Shown here piece after piece: positions 26,685-34,802 of a stretch of 60,650 nucleotides of DNA. The position numbers and the translations under genes were made by a program. The notes beneath the pieces were generated by a model. It was given only the letters and a program-made list of their open reading frames with translations. It did not search any database and was not told where the DNA came from. The stretch is taken from positions 1 to 60,650 of the forward strand of contig DASXLG010000250.1 of NCBI GenBank assembly GCA_036496425.1. The letters run 5' to 3'. This DNA comes from Terriglobia bacterium (GTDB lineage Bacteria > Acidobacteriota > Terriglobia > 20CM-2-55-15). Numbering within the stretch: position 1 is the first letter of the stretch; each line of letters opens with the position of its first letter.

Positions 26685-26716
26685 TGATTTGGACGCCCTC
26701 CTTGTAATCTGGAATT

Positions 26717-26788
26717 GGCGCCGTACCCGAGCTGGAAAGGGGAAGGCCGGCACAGCCTTCTGCGGCGGTTCGAATCCGTCCGGCGCCT
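26717..26788 (+). tRNA. tRNA-Cys (GCA)-like gene with G at position 33
   Basis: A full cloverleaf can be drawn. The acceptor stem is GGCGCCG/CGGCGCC. T8 and A9 are in place. The D arm is CCC/GGG. The anticodon arm is AAGGC-CGGCACA-GCCTT, with anticodon GCA at 26750-26752. The T arm is GGCGG-TTCGAAT-CCGTC. The discriminator is T, as tRNA-Cys requires. No CCA is encoded. Position 33, almost always T, is G here (26749), so this may be a damaged or atypical gene. It sits between two minus-strand genes. Confidence 0.72.
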
Positions 26789-26804
26789 TCTTCCGGAGTT
26801 CCCC

Positions 26805-27203
26805 CTACTTCTTTGTCAGTTTGAAATCGCCTTTGGACGCTCCGTGATTCCAGGAGCCAGACATCGTCCCGCCCGTCATCTTGCCGTCGATCACATAGTG
26901 AACGGAGCCGCCACGCCCGCTGGCGTCCGCTTCGAGATGGATCGTGCCGGCCGCCGGATCGTAAGATCCTTTCGAAATCATAACGTCGGGGCGGGTGTAA
27001 TTAATGGAGTGCACCGTTCCGGTCACGTTCTTCCCGTTCAACTTCAAGTCCACGTTAACCGTGTTTCTGTCGTTCGCATTCGGACCCCAGTCGCCGCTCC
27101 AGGTGCCGCTTATGGGATCGGAGCCACGCTGAAGAGCCACTAAAGGGACTGCGATCGCAAGACATACCAACAAACAAGCCAGCCTGAGAATGTTTGATCT
27201 CAT
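26805..27203 (-). CDS. small secreted beta-rich protein, unknown function
   Basis: 132 residues from ATG 27203 with GGAGG four bases upstream. The signal peptide MRSNILRLACLLVCLAIAVPLVA is followed by ISGTWSGDWGPN and alternating beta-strands ending GTMSGSWNHGASKGDFKLTKK. The repeated G-x-W-x-G strands resemble periplasmic or surface beta-sandwich proteins common in Acidobacteria. No catalytic motif is seen. It lies just downstream of the peptidase gene on the same strand and may be co-transcribed with it. Confidence 0.7.
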   Translation of the reverse strand: MRSNILRLACLLVCLAIAVPLVALQRGSDPISGTWSGDWGPNANDRNTVNVDLKLNGKNVTGTVHSINYTRPDVMISKGSYDPAAGTIHLEADASGRGGSVHYVIDGKMTGGTMSGSWNHGASKGDFKLTKK

Positions 27204-27228
27204 TGATCCTCCGTAAAAGTTTCCGATG

Positions 27229-29340
27229 TCATTTCTTAAGGCCTCGCTGCTCGAGCATTGCCGTGATCTCGGGATCGCGGCCGCGGAACTCGCGAAACAT
27301 TTGAGCATAATCTGCGGTGTTGCCACGCGAAAGGATTAAATCGCGGAATCGCTGGCCGTTCTCCCGGGTCAGCCCTCCGTGTTCTTTGAACCACTGGAAG
27401 GCGTCGTCGTCGAGCATTTCGGTCCAGAGATAGGCGTAATAACCGGAGGCGTAGCCGTTAGCCCAGATGTGTAAGAAGTAACTGGACCGATAGCGCGGCG
27501 GGACCTGCGGCAGGTCGAGATGGGTTTTCTTCAGAGCTTCGACTTCGAATTTGTCGGAGTCGGTGACGTTGGCAGTGGCCGGCAGCATATGCCACTGCAT
27601 GTCGAGGGCGGCTGCGGCCACAATTTCGGTCAGTGCATAGCCCTGATTGAATTTCTCGGCTTTCTTGATCTTCTCCACAAGGTCGGCCGGCATGGGTTTG
27701 GCGGTTTGATAGTGCAGGGCATAATGCGCGAACACTGTTGGATCGAGCGCCCAATGCTCGTTGAACTGTGAAGGAAACTCGACATAGTCTCGGGCAACCG
27801 AGGTGCCCGAGAGGCTTGGATACTTCTGCTTCGCAAACATTCCGTGAAGAGCATGTCCGAACTCATGGAACATCGTCGTCACGTCATCGAAGCTGATCAG
27901 CGCCGGCTGTCCCGGCGCGGGTTTCGTAAAGTTTGCGACGTTATAGATGACCGGCTGGGTATTCAGCAGTTTCGATTGGCCGACGAGTGTGTCCATCCAG
28001 GCTCCGCCGTTTTTATTATTGCGTTTGAAGTAATCGCAATACCACAGAGCGAGGTGAGAGCCATCCGCGTCGAAAACTTCGAAAACACGGACGTCAGGCT
28101 GGTATATCGGCAGGTCGTGGCGTTCCTTGAACGTTAATCCGTAGAGTTCGTGTGCGGCGTAGAAGACACCGTCTTGCAACACTCTGTCCAGTTCGAAATA
28201 GGGTTTGATGTCACTTTGCTGGACGTCATACTTCGCTTTCCGCAATTGTTCGGCGTAAAAATTCCAGTCCCACGGTTCGAGGGTGAAGCCGCCCTTCTGC
28301 TTATCGATCAGCGCCTGAATGTCCGCGGCTTCTTCACGCGCCTTGGCGGTGGAGGCCGGGGTCAGATCGTCGATGAACTTTTCGACCCGCTTCGGTGTTT
28401 TGGCCATCTGGTCCTGCAGCCGCCATGCGGCAAAACTCGGCTGCCCGAGCAGGGCCGCTTTATCGGCGCGGATCTTCGCGAGTCTGGTGATGGTTGCACG
28501 GGTGTCATTCGCGTCGCCATGCTCGGCACGGTTCCACGATGCCTTGAAGAGCTTTTCGCGCATGGCGCGGTTCGTGAGAGATTGCAGGAGCGGCTGTTGC
28601 GTGGTGTTCTGCAGCGTGATGACCCAGCCGCCATCGATTTTGCGGGACTTCGCTTCCTCGGCCTCGGAGCCCAGATCGTCCGGCGAGAGGCCCTGCAATT
28701 CAGACTTGTCGCGCACCACGAGCGCGCCGTCTTTCGCGGCGGCGAGCAACTGATTCGTGAATTTGGCGCTGAGCGCGGCATCCTCTTCGTTGATTTTCTT
28801 GAGTTTTGTCTTGTCCGCCTCGGACAGTTTGGCTCCCGCTATCACGAACTGTTGATGGTCATATTCGAGCAGGCGATTACTCTCGGGATCGAGCTTCAGG
28901 TTCTTGCGGTCGTTATAAAGCTTTTCGATGCGCGCGAACAGCTTCGAGTCCATATTGATGGCATCCTGATGGGCGGCGAGCTTCGGCGCCACCTCTTCCT
29001 GGAGCTTCTGCAGTTCGTCATCCGTATTGGCGCTGGAGACCGCGTTGAAGATCATCGACACCCGTGTCAGGGTCTGGCCGGTTTTTTCGAGCGCCGCAAT
29101 CGTGTTGTCGAACGACGGCGGAGCGGAATTGTTCGCGATTTTGTCGACCTCTTCCCGCTGCTCTTTCATGCCGGCGTCGAATGCAGGTGCGAAGTCACCG
29201 TCCTTTATCTGGTCAAACAGCGGCGCCTGAAAAGGCAGCGTGCTGGGAAGCAGCAGCGGATTGACGCGCTGCGGAGCGGTCCTCGACGCGGGTACAAACA
29301 GAAGAAGGCTCAGGAAGCTGATTGTAAGTAGTCGTCGCAT
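27229..29340 (-). CDS. dcp: M3-family zinc oligopeptidase / peptidyl-dipeptidase (Dcp-like)
   Basis: A 703-residue metallopeptidase with an N-terminal signal peptide (LLTISFLSLLLFVPASRTA), so probably periplasmic. H492-E493-F-G-H496 in FHEFGHALHGMF is the zinc site of the M3 (thimet/Dcp) clan. The downstream glutamate ligand lies in the following helix (ARDYVEFPSQFNEHW). The C-terminal YASGYYAYLWTEMLDDDAF and FRDLILSRGNT motifs are typical of Dcp. It likely removes dipeptides from short peptides. Length agrees with the family. Confidence 0.93.
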   Translation of the reverse strand: MRRLLTISFLSLLLFVPASRTAPQRVNPLLLPSTLPFQAPLFDQIKDGDFAPAFDAGMKEQREEVDKIANNSAPPSFDNTIAALEKTGQTLTRVSMIFNAVSSANTDDELQKLQEEVAPKLAAHQDAINMDSKLFARIEKLYNDRKNLKLDPESNRLLEYDHQQFVIAGAKLSEADKTKLKKINEEDAALSAKFTNQLLAAAKDGALVVRDKSELQGLSPDDLGSEAEEAKSRKIDGGWVITLQNTTQQPLLQSLTNRAMREKLFKASWNRAEHGDANDTRATITRLAKIRADKAALLGQPSFAAWRLQDQMAKTPKRVEKFIDDLTPASTAKAREEAADIQALIDKQKGGFTLEPWDWNFYAEQLRKAKYDVQQSDIKPYFELDRVLQDGVFYAAHELYGLTFKERHDLPIYQPDVRVFEVFDADGSHLALWYCDYFKRNNKNGGAWMDTLVGQSKLLNTQPVIYNVANFTKPAPGQPALISFDDVTTMFHEFGHALHGMFAKQKYPSLSGTSVARDYVEFPSQFNEHWALDPTVFAHYALHYQTAKPMPADLVEKIKKAEKFNQGYALTEIVAAAALDMQWHMLPATANVTDSDKFEVEALKKTHLDLPQVPPRYRSSYFLHIWANGYASGYYAYLWTEMLDDDAFQWFKEHGGLTRENGQRFRDLILSRGNTADYAQMFREFRGRDPEITAMLEQRGLKK

Positions 29341-29394
29341 TCAAACAGGTTAAACCAGGAGCGGAACTCATGTCACTGGGATCAACAGGGTGAG

Positions 29395-29472
29395 CGACCC
29401 CCTGCCCGGCTTGCGTCGGGCTGTCCCCCTTTATAAGGGGGACAGTGCGACGCGAAGCATGGCAGGGGGCCG
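29395..29472. repeat. palindromic repeat, family C (CCCCCTGCC...GGCAGGGGG)
   Basis: Arms of about 37 bases meet at a TCCCCCTTTATAAGGGGGA centre. The outer parts (CCCCCTGCCCGGCTTGCGTC and GCGACGCGAAGCATGGCAG) are imperfect complements. It lies between the peptidase gene and the small secreted protein. It could be a transcription-end structure or a MITE-like palindrome. No other copy was noticed in this window. Confidence 0.75.
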
Positions 29473-29492
29473 CTCATACGCCATGTCGAAAA

Positions 29493-29813
29493 TTATTTGG
29501 TTCCCGTTTTCGTCTGTGCGGCGCCGATCTCGATTTCCTCTGCGGAAAGCATCTTCATCTTTTCTTCCATGTGGGCGTCGATGGAGACACGGCTTCCGAC
29601 TTTCAGATCCGCCATCGTCGCCGCTTTCTTATTAATCAGAAATTTCGTGTCTTTTTCCAGCATGACGATCACGGTCTTGCCGGTCTTGTCTTTGATGGTC
29701 ACGGTATCTTTGCCGACAGCCGTCACTGTGCCCAGCAACGGGTCGCCGTGGGCGGCTAATAGCGCGGCAAACAACAGGATCACTCCCAGGGACGAAATGA
29801 ATCTTTTAAGCAT
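29493..29813 (-). CDS. small exported OB-like protein
   Basis: A 106-residue protein with signal peptide MLKRFISSLGVILLFAALLAAHG. The mature part GTVTAVGKDTVTIKDKTGKTVIVMLEKDTKFL reads as a small beta-barrel like DUF5666/OB-fold periplasmic proteins that bind metals or coat surfaces. The Met-rich HMEEKMKML stretch could bind metal. It starts 11 bases after the cytochrome c stop on the same strand, so co-expression is likely. A role in copper or redox handling is possible but not shown. Confidence 0.7.
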   Translation of the reverse strand: MLKRFISSLGVILLFAALLAAHGDPLLGTVTAVGKDTVTIKDKTGKTVIVMLEKDTKFLINKKAATMADLKVGSRVSIDAHMEEKMKMLSAEEIEIGAAQTKTGTK

Positions 29814-29824
29814 AGCTGCTCCTT

Positions 29825-30442
29825 TTAATGATGGTGTTCGTGGACATTTTCCACCGCTGGGCTGTCGTCACCCTGCAAAAACTTTCGAATTTCTTGTTCT
29901 TTGGCCAGTTCCGAAGGGCTTTTCGGATCCATATTTTTCATCTGAGCGATTTCGTCGGTCGTCATTTGCGGCAGATGCCGGATGAAGTGCACAAGATCCC
30001 AGCTCTCCTGATCTCCTTCGTCGCCTGCATTTTCGCCGAAGGCGGGCATTCCTGTGAATCGAATACCGTTTTCAATGATGTAGTAAATCTGTCCGTCTGT
30101 CAGCTTTTGCGTCGACACCGTCATATCGGGCGGTTTTGGGTAAAGCCCGCGCCCGATCAATGTGTTACCCCGTCCATCGTTGCCATGACAGGATGCGCAA
30201 TGGTCAGCAAAATGTGCCATCGCACGTGGCAGGACTTCGGGACCCGCTTGAACAGGATTCTTAAGGTCGACGGCTTTTCCGGGTATCGAAAGGAGGAACA
30301 GGCGATGGGCCACGAACGCTTCAGCCGGAGATGGTTCGCCGCGAGCGCTGAAGCCGTGAGAACGCGCGTAGTTGCCGACGCCCAGGGAGGCGGCAACTAC
30401 GATAACCAGAAGAACCAGGATGACGATCCCAATGCGTTTCAT
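29825..30442 (-). CDS. membrane-anchored mono-heme cytochrome c
   Basis: A 205-residue class I cytochrome c. The N-terminal uncleaved-looking helix (IGIVILVLLVIVVAASLGVG) anchors it facing the periplasm. CASCH (about residues 82-86) attaches the heme, and the Met ligand is probably in RFTGMPAFG. The C-terminus ENVHEHHH is histidine-rich and may bind copper or zinc. It is upstream of and close to the small exported protein. It probably carries electrons for a periplasmic reductase or oxidase not in this window. Confidence 0.88.
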   Translation of the reverse strand: MKRIGIVILVLLVIVVAASLGVGNYARSHGFSARGEPSPAEAFVAHRLFLLSIPGKAVDLKNPVQAGPEVLPRAMAHFADHCASCHGNDGRGNTLIGRGLYPKPPDMTVSTQKLTDGQIYYIIENGIRFTGMPAFGENAGDEGDQESWDLVHFIRHLPQMTTDEIAQMKNMDPKSPSELAKEQEIRKFLQGDDSPAVENVHEHHH

Positions 30443-30604
30443 GACACGGGTGCCGCCATTTTACCCATTCAGCCGGCGCACCTTCGCACGAAAAGTACTG
30501 GGCCTGCACGAAGTCACGCGGGCTGGGACTGTCCAATGTGCAACAACGCCTCGAGAGGCTTCGCCCGCGTGACCTACTGCCCGTCATTCGCCCAAGTTCC
30601 GGTC

Positions 30605-30952
30605 TTACTTCCGCAGCGTGCGTAATTGCTTGCTGAGTTCCTTCTGCAGATTCTTGAGATCCTGAATCCGGTGGGTAATCCGGTCGATGGCTGCCGGAAT
30701 TCCTTTTGACGACGCGAGGTCTCCTGCTTCATTCAGTGAAAAGCCGAGATCCTGAACGTTCTTGATGAAGCGGATCCGGTCAACTGTATCCATGTCAAAC
30801 TGCCGGTAACCCGACGCCTTCCGTTTCGGCTTCGGCAGGACGCCTTGCCGCTCATAAAATCGAATCGTTTCAACTCCGACACCGGACAGCTTTGCAATCT
30901 TCCCGATGTTCATCATTTTCTCGTTCGATGTGTTCGTCGTTTTCCTTTGCAT
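30605..30952 (-). CDS. MerR-family transcriptional regulator
   Basis: A 115-residue regulator starting at ATG 30952 with AGAGGTG upstream. The winged helix-turn-helix is MNIGKIAKLSGVGVETIRFYERQGVLP, and GYRQFD is the family's conserved turn. A C-terminal coiled coil (RITHRIQDLKNLQKELSKQLRTLRK) provides the dimer interface. There is no cysteine, so it is not a MerR/CueR/ZntR metal sensor of the usual type. It may control the cytochrome genes beside it or the divergent small ORF. Confidence 0.88.
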   Translation of the reverse strand: MQRKTTNTSNEKMMNIGKIAKLSGVGVETIRFYERQGVLPKPKRKASGYRQFDMDTVDRIRFIKNVQDLGFSLNEAGDLASSKGIPAAIDRITHRIQDLKNLQKELSKQLRTLRK

Positions 30953-31125
30953 TCTGTGCACCTCTTTAGTTTCAAGCAAACCTATGTGATTTAATCCTAA
31001 TCGGGTCATCCATGACCTGATTGTCAGACGTATATGATTAGACAATTCTTGCCAAAAACAAGCCAAAAGAGGGAGAACTTGAAAAACAGCGCTGGATTGC
31101 GTCTTTTTTCAAGTCAGATCAACCC

Positions 31126-31317
31126 ATGCCAAATCGAAAGGAACCGGTACTGAGCGAGGATGATATAGAAAAAACCTATAAGCAAACACTAAGGGTTCTG
31201 AGTATGACCAAAGGGACCATTACAGATGCCACGCGGCAATCGATGGCGGATGCAGTCCACGAATTCCACCGGATTTTACTGGGAAAAATCGAAGCCAAAC
31301 GCTCTGCCTCCTCATGA
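31126..31317 (+). CDS. 63-residue hypothetical protein
   Basis: A small charged helical protein, MPNRKEPVLSEDDIEKTYKQ onward, ending EAKRSASS. It is divergent from the MerR regulator. No good ribosome site was found, so expression is uncertain. The helical heptad character and the position support a small real gene more than a random frame. No family recognised. Confidence 0.45.
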   Translation: MPNRKEPVLSEDDIEKTYKQTLRVLSMTKGTITDATRQSMADAVHEFHRILLGKIEAKRSASS

Positions 31318-31456
31318 CCTGAACAAACAGAAAGCCGCTGGTCTGATCGGGGAAACGGGCATAGCTCGTGAGGCCAGCGGGATCAACGATACATCACGTG
31401 GACATAGGTGTCGAGCCCGACTTTATAGGCGAGGTGCCTGCCGATAAGGTCTTCGT
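31318..31456. other. short convergent gap, nothing recognised
   Basis: The gap lies between the 63-residue ORF and the TonB receptor stop. No terminator hairpin with a T-run and no repeat was noticed. Confidence 0.4.
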
Positions 31457-34306
31457 TCAGAAGGACACCCGCAGACCCAGTTGCAGCGTGCGCGGGTCGG
31501 CGACTGCCGTGGTCTGCTTGAACGCCGGGAGGGGATTGGCAGGGTATGTTCCGGAACCGAAAGCGCCGTTCAATGCGACGCCATTAACGTGGTTGAGGAG
31601 ATTGAACGCTTCAATCATCGCTTCGACCCGCACGCCCTCGGTTGCCTTGAAAGTGCGGCTCAGTCTCGAGTTCAGGTTGAAGAAATCGAAGCCCATTCCG
31701 GCGTTGCGCGGGATGAAGGCGCCGTTCAGCATCGGCCTCGCCGCTGTCCCCTGAATCGTGTTCGTGCCGGCAGTGATGTTGAACGGCAGCGCCGAGTAGT
31801 ATTGGAGCATCGTGCCCAGTTGAAATCCATGGCTGATCCGCCGCCAGGCATTATGAGAATCGCCGGCCGGCGGCTGAAGTGTTCCGTCGAAGACCAACCG
31901 CTGCCGCTGGTCGTCGTCGGAACGGCCGTAGTCCTGCCAGATATTGAAGTTGTCGATCGGCGCGCTGAAGAAAAATTCTCCGGCGTTATCGAGTGCTTTC
32001 GAATAGGTATAGGAAATGCGGTAGTGACCCCAGCGCGACGGGCGCTGCACGAACGAAATGTGGAGACCGTCGTAGTGAGAATCCGCCAGTGATGAATACT
32101 GGCTGTTGTTGCCGTAGGCCGGGTTGGGCCTGCAGCCGTTATTGCTGCCGGACGCCACGCACGCCGGTACATTCTGATTCTCGGAGATGATCAGGTGCAG
32201 TCCGCGAACGTGCTGGTAGCCGGCGCTGATCGTATTATTCCGGCCGATCTGCCGTTCGATTTCCAGGCTGCCCTGCTCGGAATATGCATTCTGCATGTTC
32301 CGGTTCATCGTGGAGAAATTGAACAGTACGCCGGCTGGCAGCGTCAGGCTGCTGAGAATATTCGGAAAGACGGGCGCGCCTGCCTGTGCCGGCGAGAGGC
32401 TGATGCTGATCTGGCTCAGGTTCCCGGCATCTGCCGTGTTCCCGGCCGACAGCAGCGCATTTGCGAGAGCGCGCAACGGAACGCGGTCGAAGAACAGGCC
32501 ATAGCTGCCGCGGATCACGGTGTTATGCCAGGCCGCCGGCATCCACGCGAAACCGGCGCGGGGTGAGACGTTATTCGTGTCCGTGATGATCGTCTTCAGA
32601 TACTGCAGGTCATAGCGCAATCCCAGGTTCAGAGTCAGCCCGCGCGAAGCCTTCCACTCATCCTGGACATACAAGCCGATATTCGGGTTGGTCTGCGAGA
32701 CGACGGAGTTGTTGAATGTCTGCGTGAAGCCGGAGTTATTGTAGGTTCCGTTCAGAAAATTCGCGAGCGACGAAAAGGAATAGCTGCCGCGAAACGAACG
32801 GGGGAACGTGATGGTGTCGTCGTTATACAGGAATTGCGTTCCGACGCGAATCGCGTGCGCACCGGCCTGGTACGACAGATTGTCGACAATTTCGTACTGC
32901 TTGTTCAGGCGGGCGGTGGGGGAACTGGACAACGTGCCGAATGAAGCCACTCCAGAGATGCTCACCGCCGGACCGATCGGGTCCGAGGGCGGCGCCTTCA
33001 GGTTGCTGTGCGTGAACTGGGCGCGCGTTTCATTCACCAGCCGGGAAGACAGTGTGGCGACATTGCCCGCGGCGAAGATCTCATCCGTATCGTCCAGGCC
33101 GGCGGAAGCGCTCGCGGAACTGAGGCCGCCGGCGCCGCGGGAATTTCCACTATTAACGTCGTAAACGTTATAGCGCATGGTGAACTGATCGCGGGGATTG
33201 AACTGGTGGTCCATCTTCACCAGTCCCGTCGTCGCGTGGACAGGGTTGGGATAAATTCCGGTCGCGATCAGCGGCCCGGGATAGCGCAGTCCCGTCAGCC
33301 GGGAATTGATCGCCGCGACATTCAGCGGAGATATCGTAATCAGGCCGGACTGGTTCAGCCTGCGCTGCTCAAAGTTACCGAAATAGAACGTCCGGTCTCT
33401 GACGAGCGGACCGCCGAGCGTCGCGCCGTATTGTGCCTGGGTCACGGGGAGCAAAGTCTGCGCAAGAGCATTCGCCGCGTTGAGACGCTGGTTGCGGAAA
33501 TAACCGTACATGTTGCCGTGCGGGGTGTTCGTTCCGCTTTTGGTGATGACATTGACATATCCGCCTAGCGCGCGGCCGAACTCGGCCTGGCCGCCTGCCG
33601 TAACGACCTGGAATTCGCCGACGACATCGTAGCCATAGAAGACGCCGCTCAGACCTGCGGCATCGTCGTCCGCGGAGAGCCCGTCGACGATGAAACTGTT
33701 CGAAAAGTTACGCTGGCTGTTTACGGACAAGCCCTGGCCCGGTACCGCCGCCGTTTCGGCGAAGAGCTGATTGGCCGCGGTGTTCGTCGGGGAGACGCCG
33801 GGAATCAGCAGCGCGATATCGAGAAAATTGCGGCCGTTGACCGGCAGGTCTGCGACGACGGCCTGCGTTATCGTTCCGGCAATCTGGGTGCGGGCCGTTT
33901 CCAGCACTTCCTGCTGTTCGTTCACACCGATCTCGGTTTGAAGTGAAGCCACGGCAAGAGAAACGGGCATGTCGAAGTCTGCGCCGACAGTCAAGGTTAC
34001 CGGCCGCGTCAAGGCCGCAAACCCCGGCGCGCGCACCGTGATTTCGTAAGGCCCGGGCCTGAGGTACGGAAAACGAAATCGCCCTTCAGCATCGCTGACC
34101 GTCGTACTGGCCAGGTTCGTCTCGGTTTCGCGCGCCGTAACCTGTGCGCCCGCCACCACGGCAGCAGTTGGATCCGTGACGCGGCCACTCACTGTCGCGT
34201 AATTGATGGTTTGCTGAGCCAGCGCGATTCGACCGGAAGCCATGCAGGCCAGGAGTAAAGGCAGAACGAGTTGCAGCCTGCGAGAGAGGCCCTTTCCTGG
34301 TCGCAT
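31457..34306 (-). CDS. TonB-dependent receptor, Oar-like with N-terminal CarboxypepD_reg domain
   Basis: A 949-residue outer-membrane transporter or adhesin. Signal peptide LQLVLPLLLACMASGRIALA. A carboxypeptidase-regulatory-like beta-sandwich spans about residues 38-120 (ATVSGRVTDPTAAVVAGAQV). The plug domain follows with NGRNFLDIALLIPGV and DDDAAGLSG, and the barrel runs to the C-terminal LQLGLRVSF. The start at 34306 gives a proper signal peptide; an upstream frame to 34387 does not. This architecture is expanded in Acidobacteria. The ligand, possibly a peptide or polysaccharide, is unknown. Confidence 0.88.
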   Translation of the reverse strand: MRPGKGLSRRLQLVLPLLLACMASGRIALAQQTINYATVSGRVTDPTAAVVAGAQVTARETETNLASTTVSDAEGRFRFPYLRPGPYEITVRAPGFAALTRPVTLTVGADFDMPVSLAVASLQTEIGVNEQQEVLETARTQIAGTITQAVVADLPVNGRNFLDIALLIPGVSPTNTAANQLFAETAAVPGQGLSVNSQRNFSNSFIVDGLSADDDAAGLSGVFYGYDVVGEFQVVTAGGQAEFGRALGGYVNVITKSGTNTPHGNMYGYFRNQRLNAANALAQTLLPVTQAQYGATLGGPLVRDRTFYFGNFEQRRLNQSGLITISPLNVAAINSRLTGLRYPGPLIATGIYPNPVHATTGLVKMDHQFNPRDQFTMRYNVYDVNSGNSRGAGGLSSASASAGLDDTDEIFAAGNVATLSSRLVNETRAQFTHSNLKAPPSDPIGPAVSISGVASFGTLSSSPTARLNKQYEIVDNLSYQAGAHAIRVGTQFLYNDDTITFPRSFRGSYSFSSLANFLNGTYNNSGFTQTFNNSVVSQTNPNIGLYVQDEWKASRGLTLNLGLRYDLQYLKTIITDTNNVSPRAGFAWMPAAWHNTVIRGSYGLFFDRVPLRALANALLSAGNTADAGNLSQISISLSPAQAGAPVFPNILSSLTLPAGVLFNFSTMNRNMQNAYSEQGSLEIERQIGRNNTISAGYQHVRGLHLIISENQNVPACVASGSNNGCRPNPAYGNNSQYSSLADSHYDGLHISFVQRPSRWGHYRISYTYSKALDNAGEFFFSAPIDNFNIWQDYGRSDDDQRQRLVFDGTLQPPAGDSHNAWRRISHGFQLGTMLQYYSALPFNITAGTNTIQGTAARPMLNGAFIPRNAGMGFDFFNLNSRLSRTFKATEGVRVEAMIEAFNLLNHVNGVALNGAFGSGTYPANPLPAFKQTTAVADPRTLQLGLRVSF

Positions 34307-34447
34307 GAGACCGAATGCTAGAAGGACATAACCGTCTTGGCAATGCGGCCAATTGTCGCAGCAAAATAGCCGGCCCCGGCCATTCATTTCAATGGTCAGC
34401 CAGTCCCGATTTGCAAAGCGGATAGCCCCGAACTATCATTTTTAAGA

Positions 34448-34747
34448 ATGGCCGGTCTATTCCGTCATATGAACGGACGATCAACCGCAACAACGGTTGT
34501 TACGCTTCTGTTGCTGGCAGCGGCCTTATTGACGTTTGTCCACTGGCACCAGGAGTCGCCGGGTCAGCATTGCGAAATCTGCTTTGCGCGAAACCTCCCG
34601 AGTGTCCATGTGCCTTTTACCGCATGGCTCACCGTCCCCACACGGGTCGAGTGGTGGTCTTCGGTCGAAAAACCTGTCAGTGTCCGATCCGCCGCTCCCC
34701 AGTCCAAAACGTCCCGGGCGCCGCCGCGCCGTTCCTCCTCCCTTTAA
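34448..34747 (+). CDS. small membrane protein with an H-x2-C-x2-C motif
   Basis: About 99 residues. One membrane helix (TTVVTLLLLAAALLTFVHW), then HQESPGQHCEICFARNLPSVHV, a proline/serine-rich tail and a basic C-terminus. The clustered His and Cys residues after the helix resemble DUF2946-like small proteins and suggest metal or heme binding on the outer face. Start at 34448 or 34469. It lies 55 bases upstream of the second TonB receptor and is probably co-transcribed with it, so a role with that receptor is plausible. Confidence 0.6.
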   Translation: MAGLFRHMNGRSTATTVVTLLLLAAALLTFVHWHQESPGQHCEICFARNLPSVHVPFTAWLTVPTRVEWWSSVEKPVSVRSAAPQSKTSRAPPRRSSSL

Positions 34748-34802
34748 GCAAAGAAAACTCGTTTGGTTCGATTGGCAGTGTTTTTCATGAAAGGGGAGAC
34801 CT

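Noticed and set aside
28150-29331. 393-residue plus-strand frame over the M3 peptidase
   Set aside because: Antisense shadow of a gene with clear zinc and family motifs; no independent motif.
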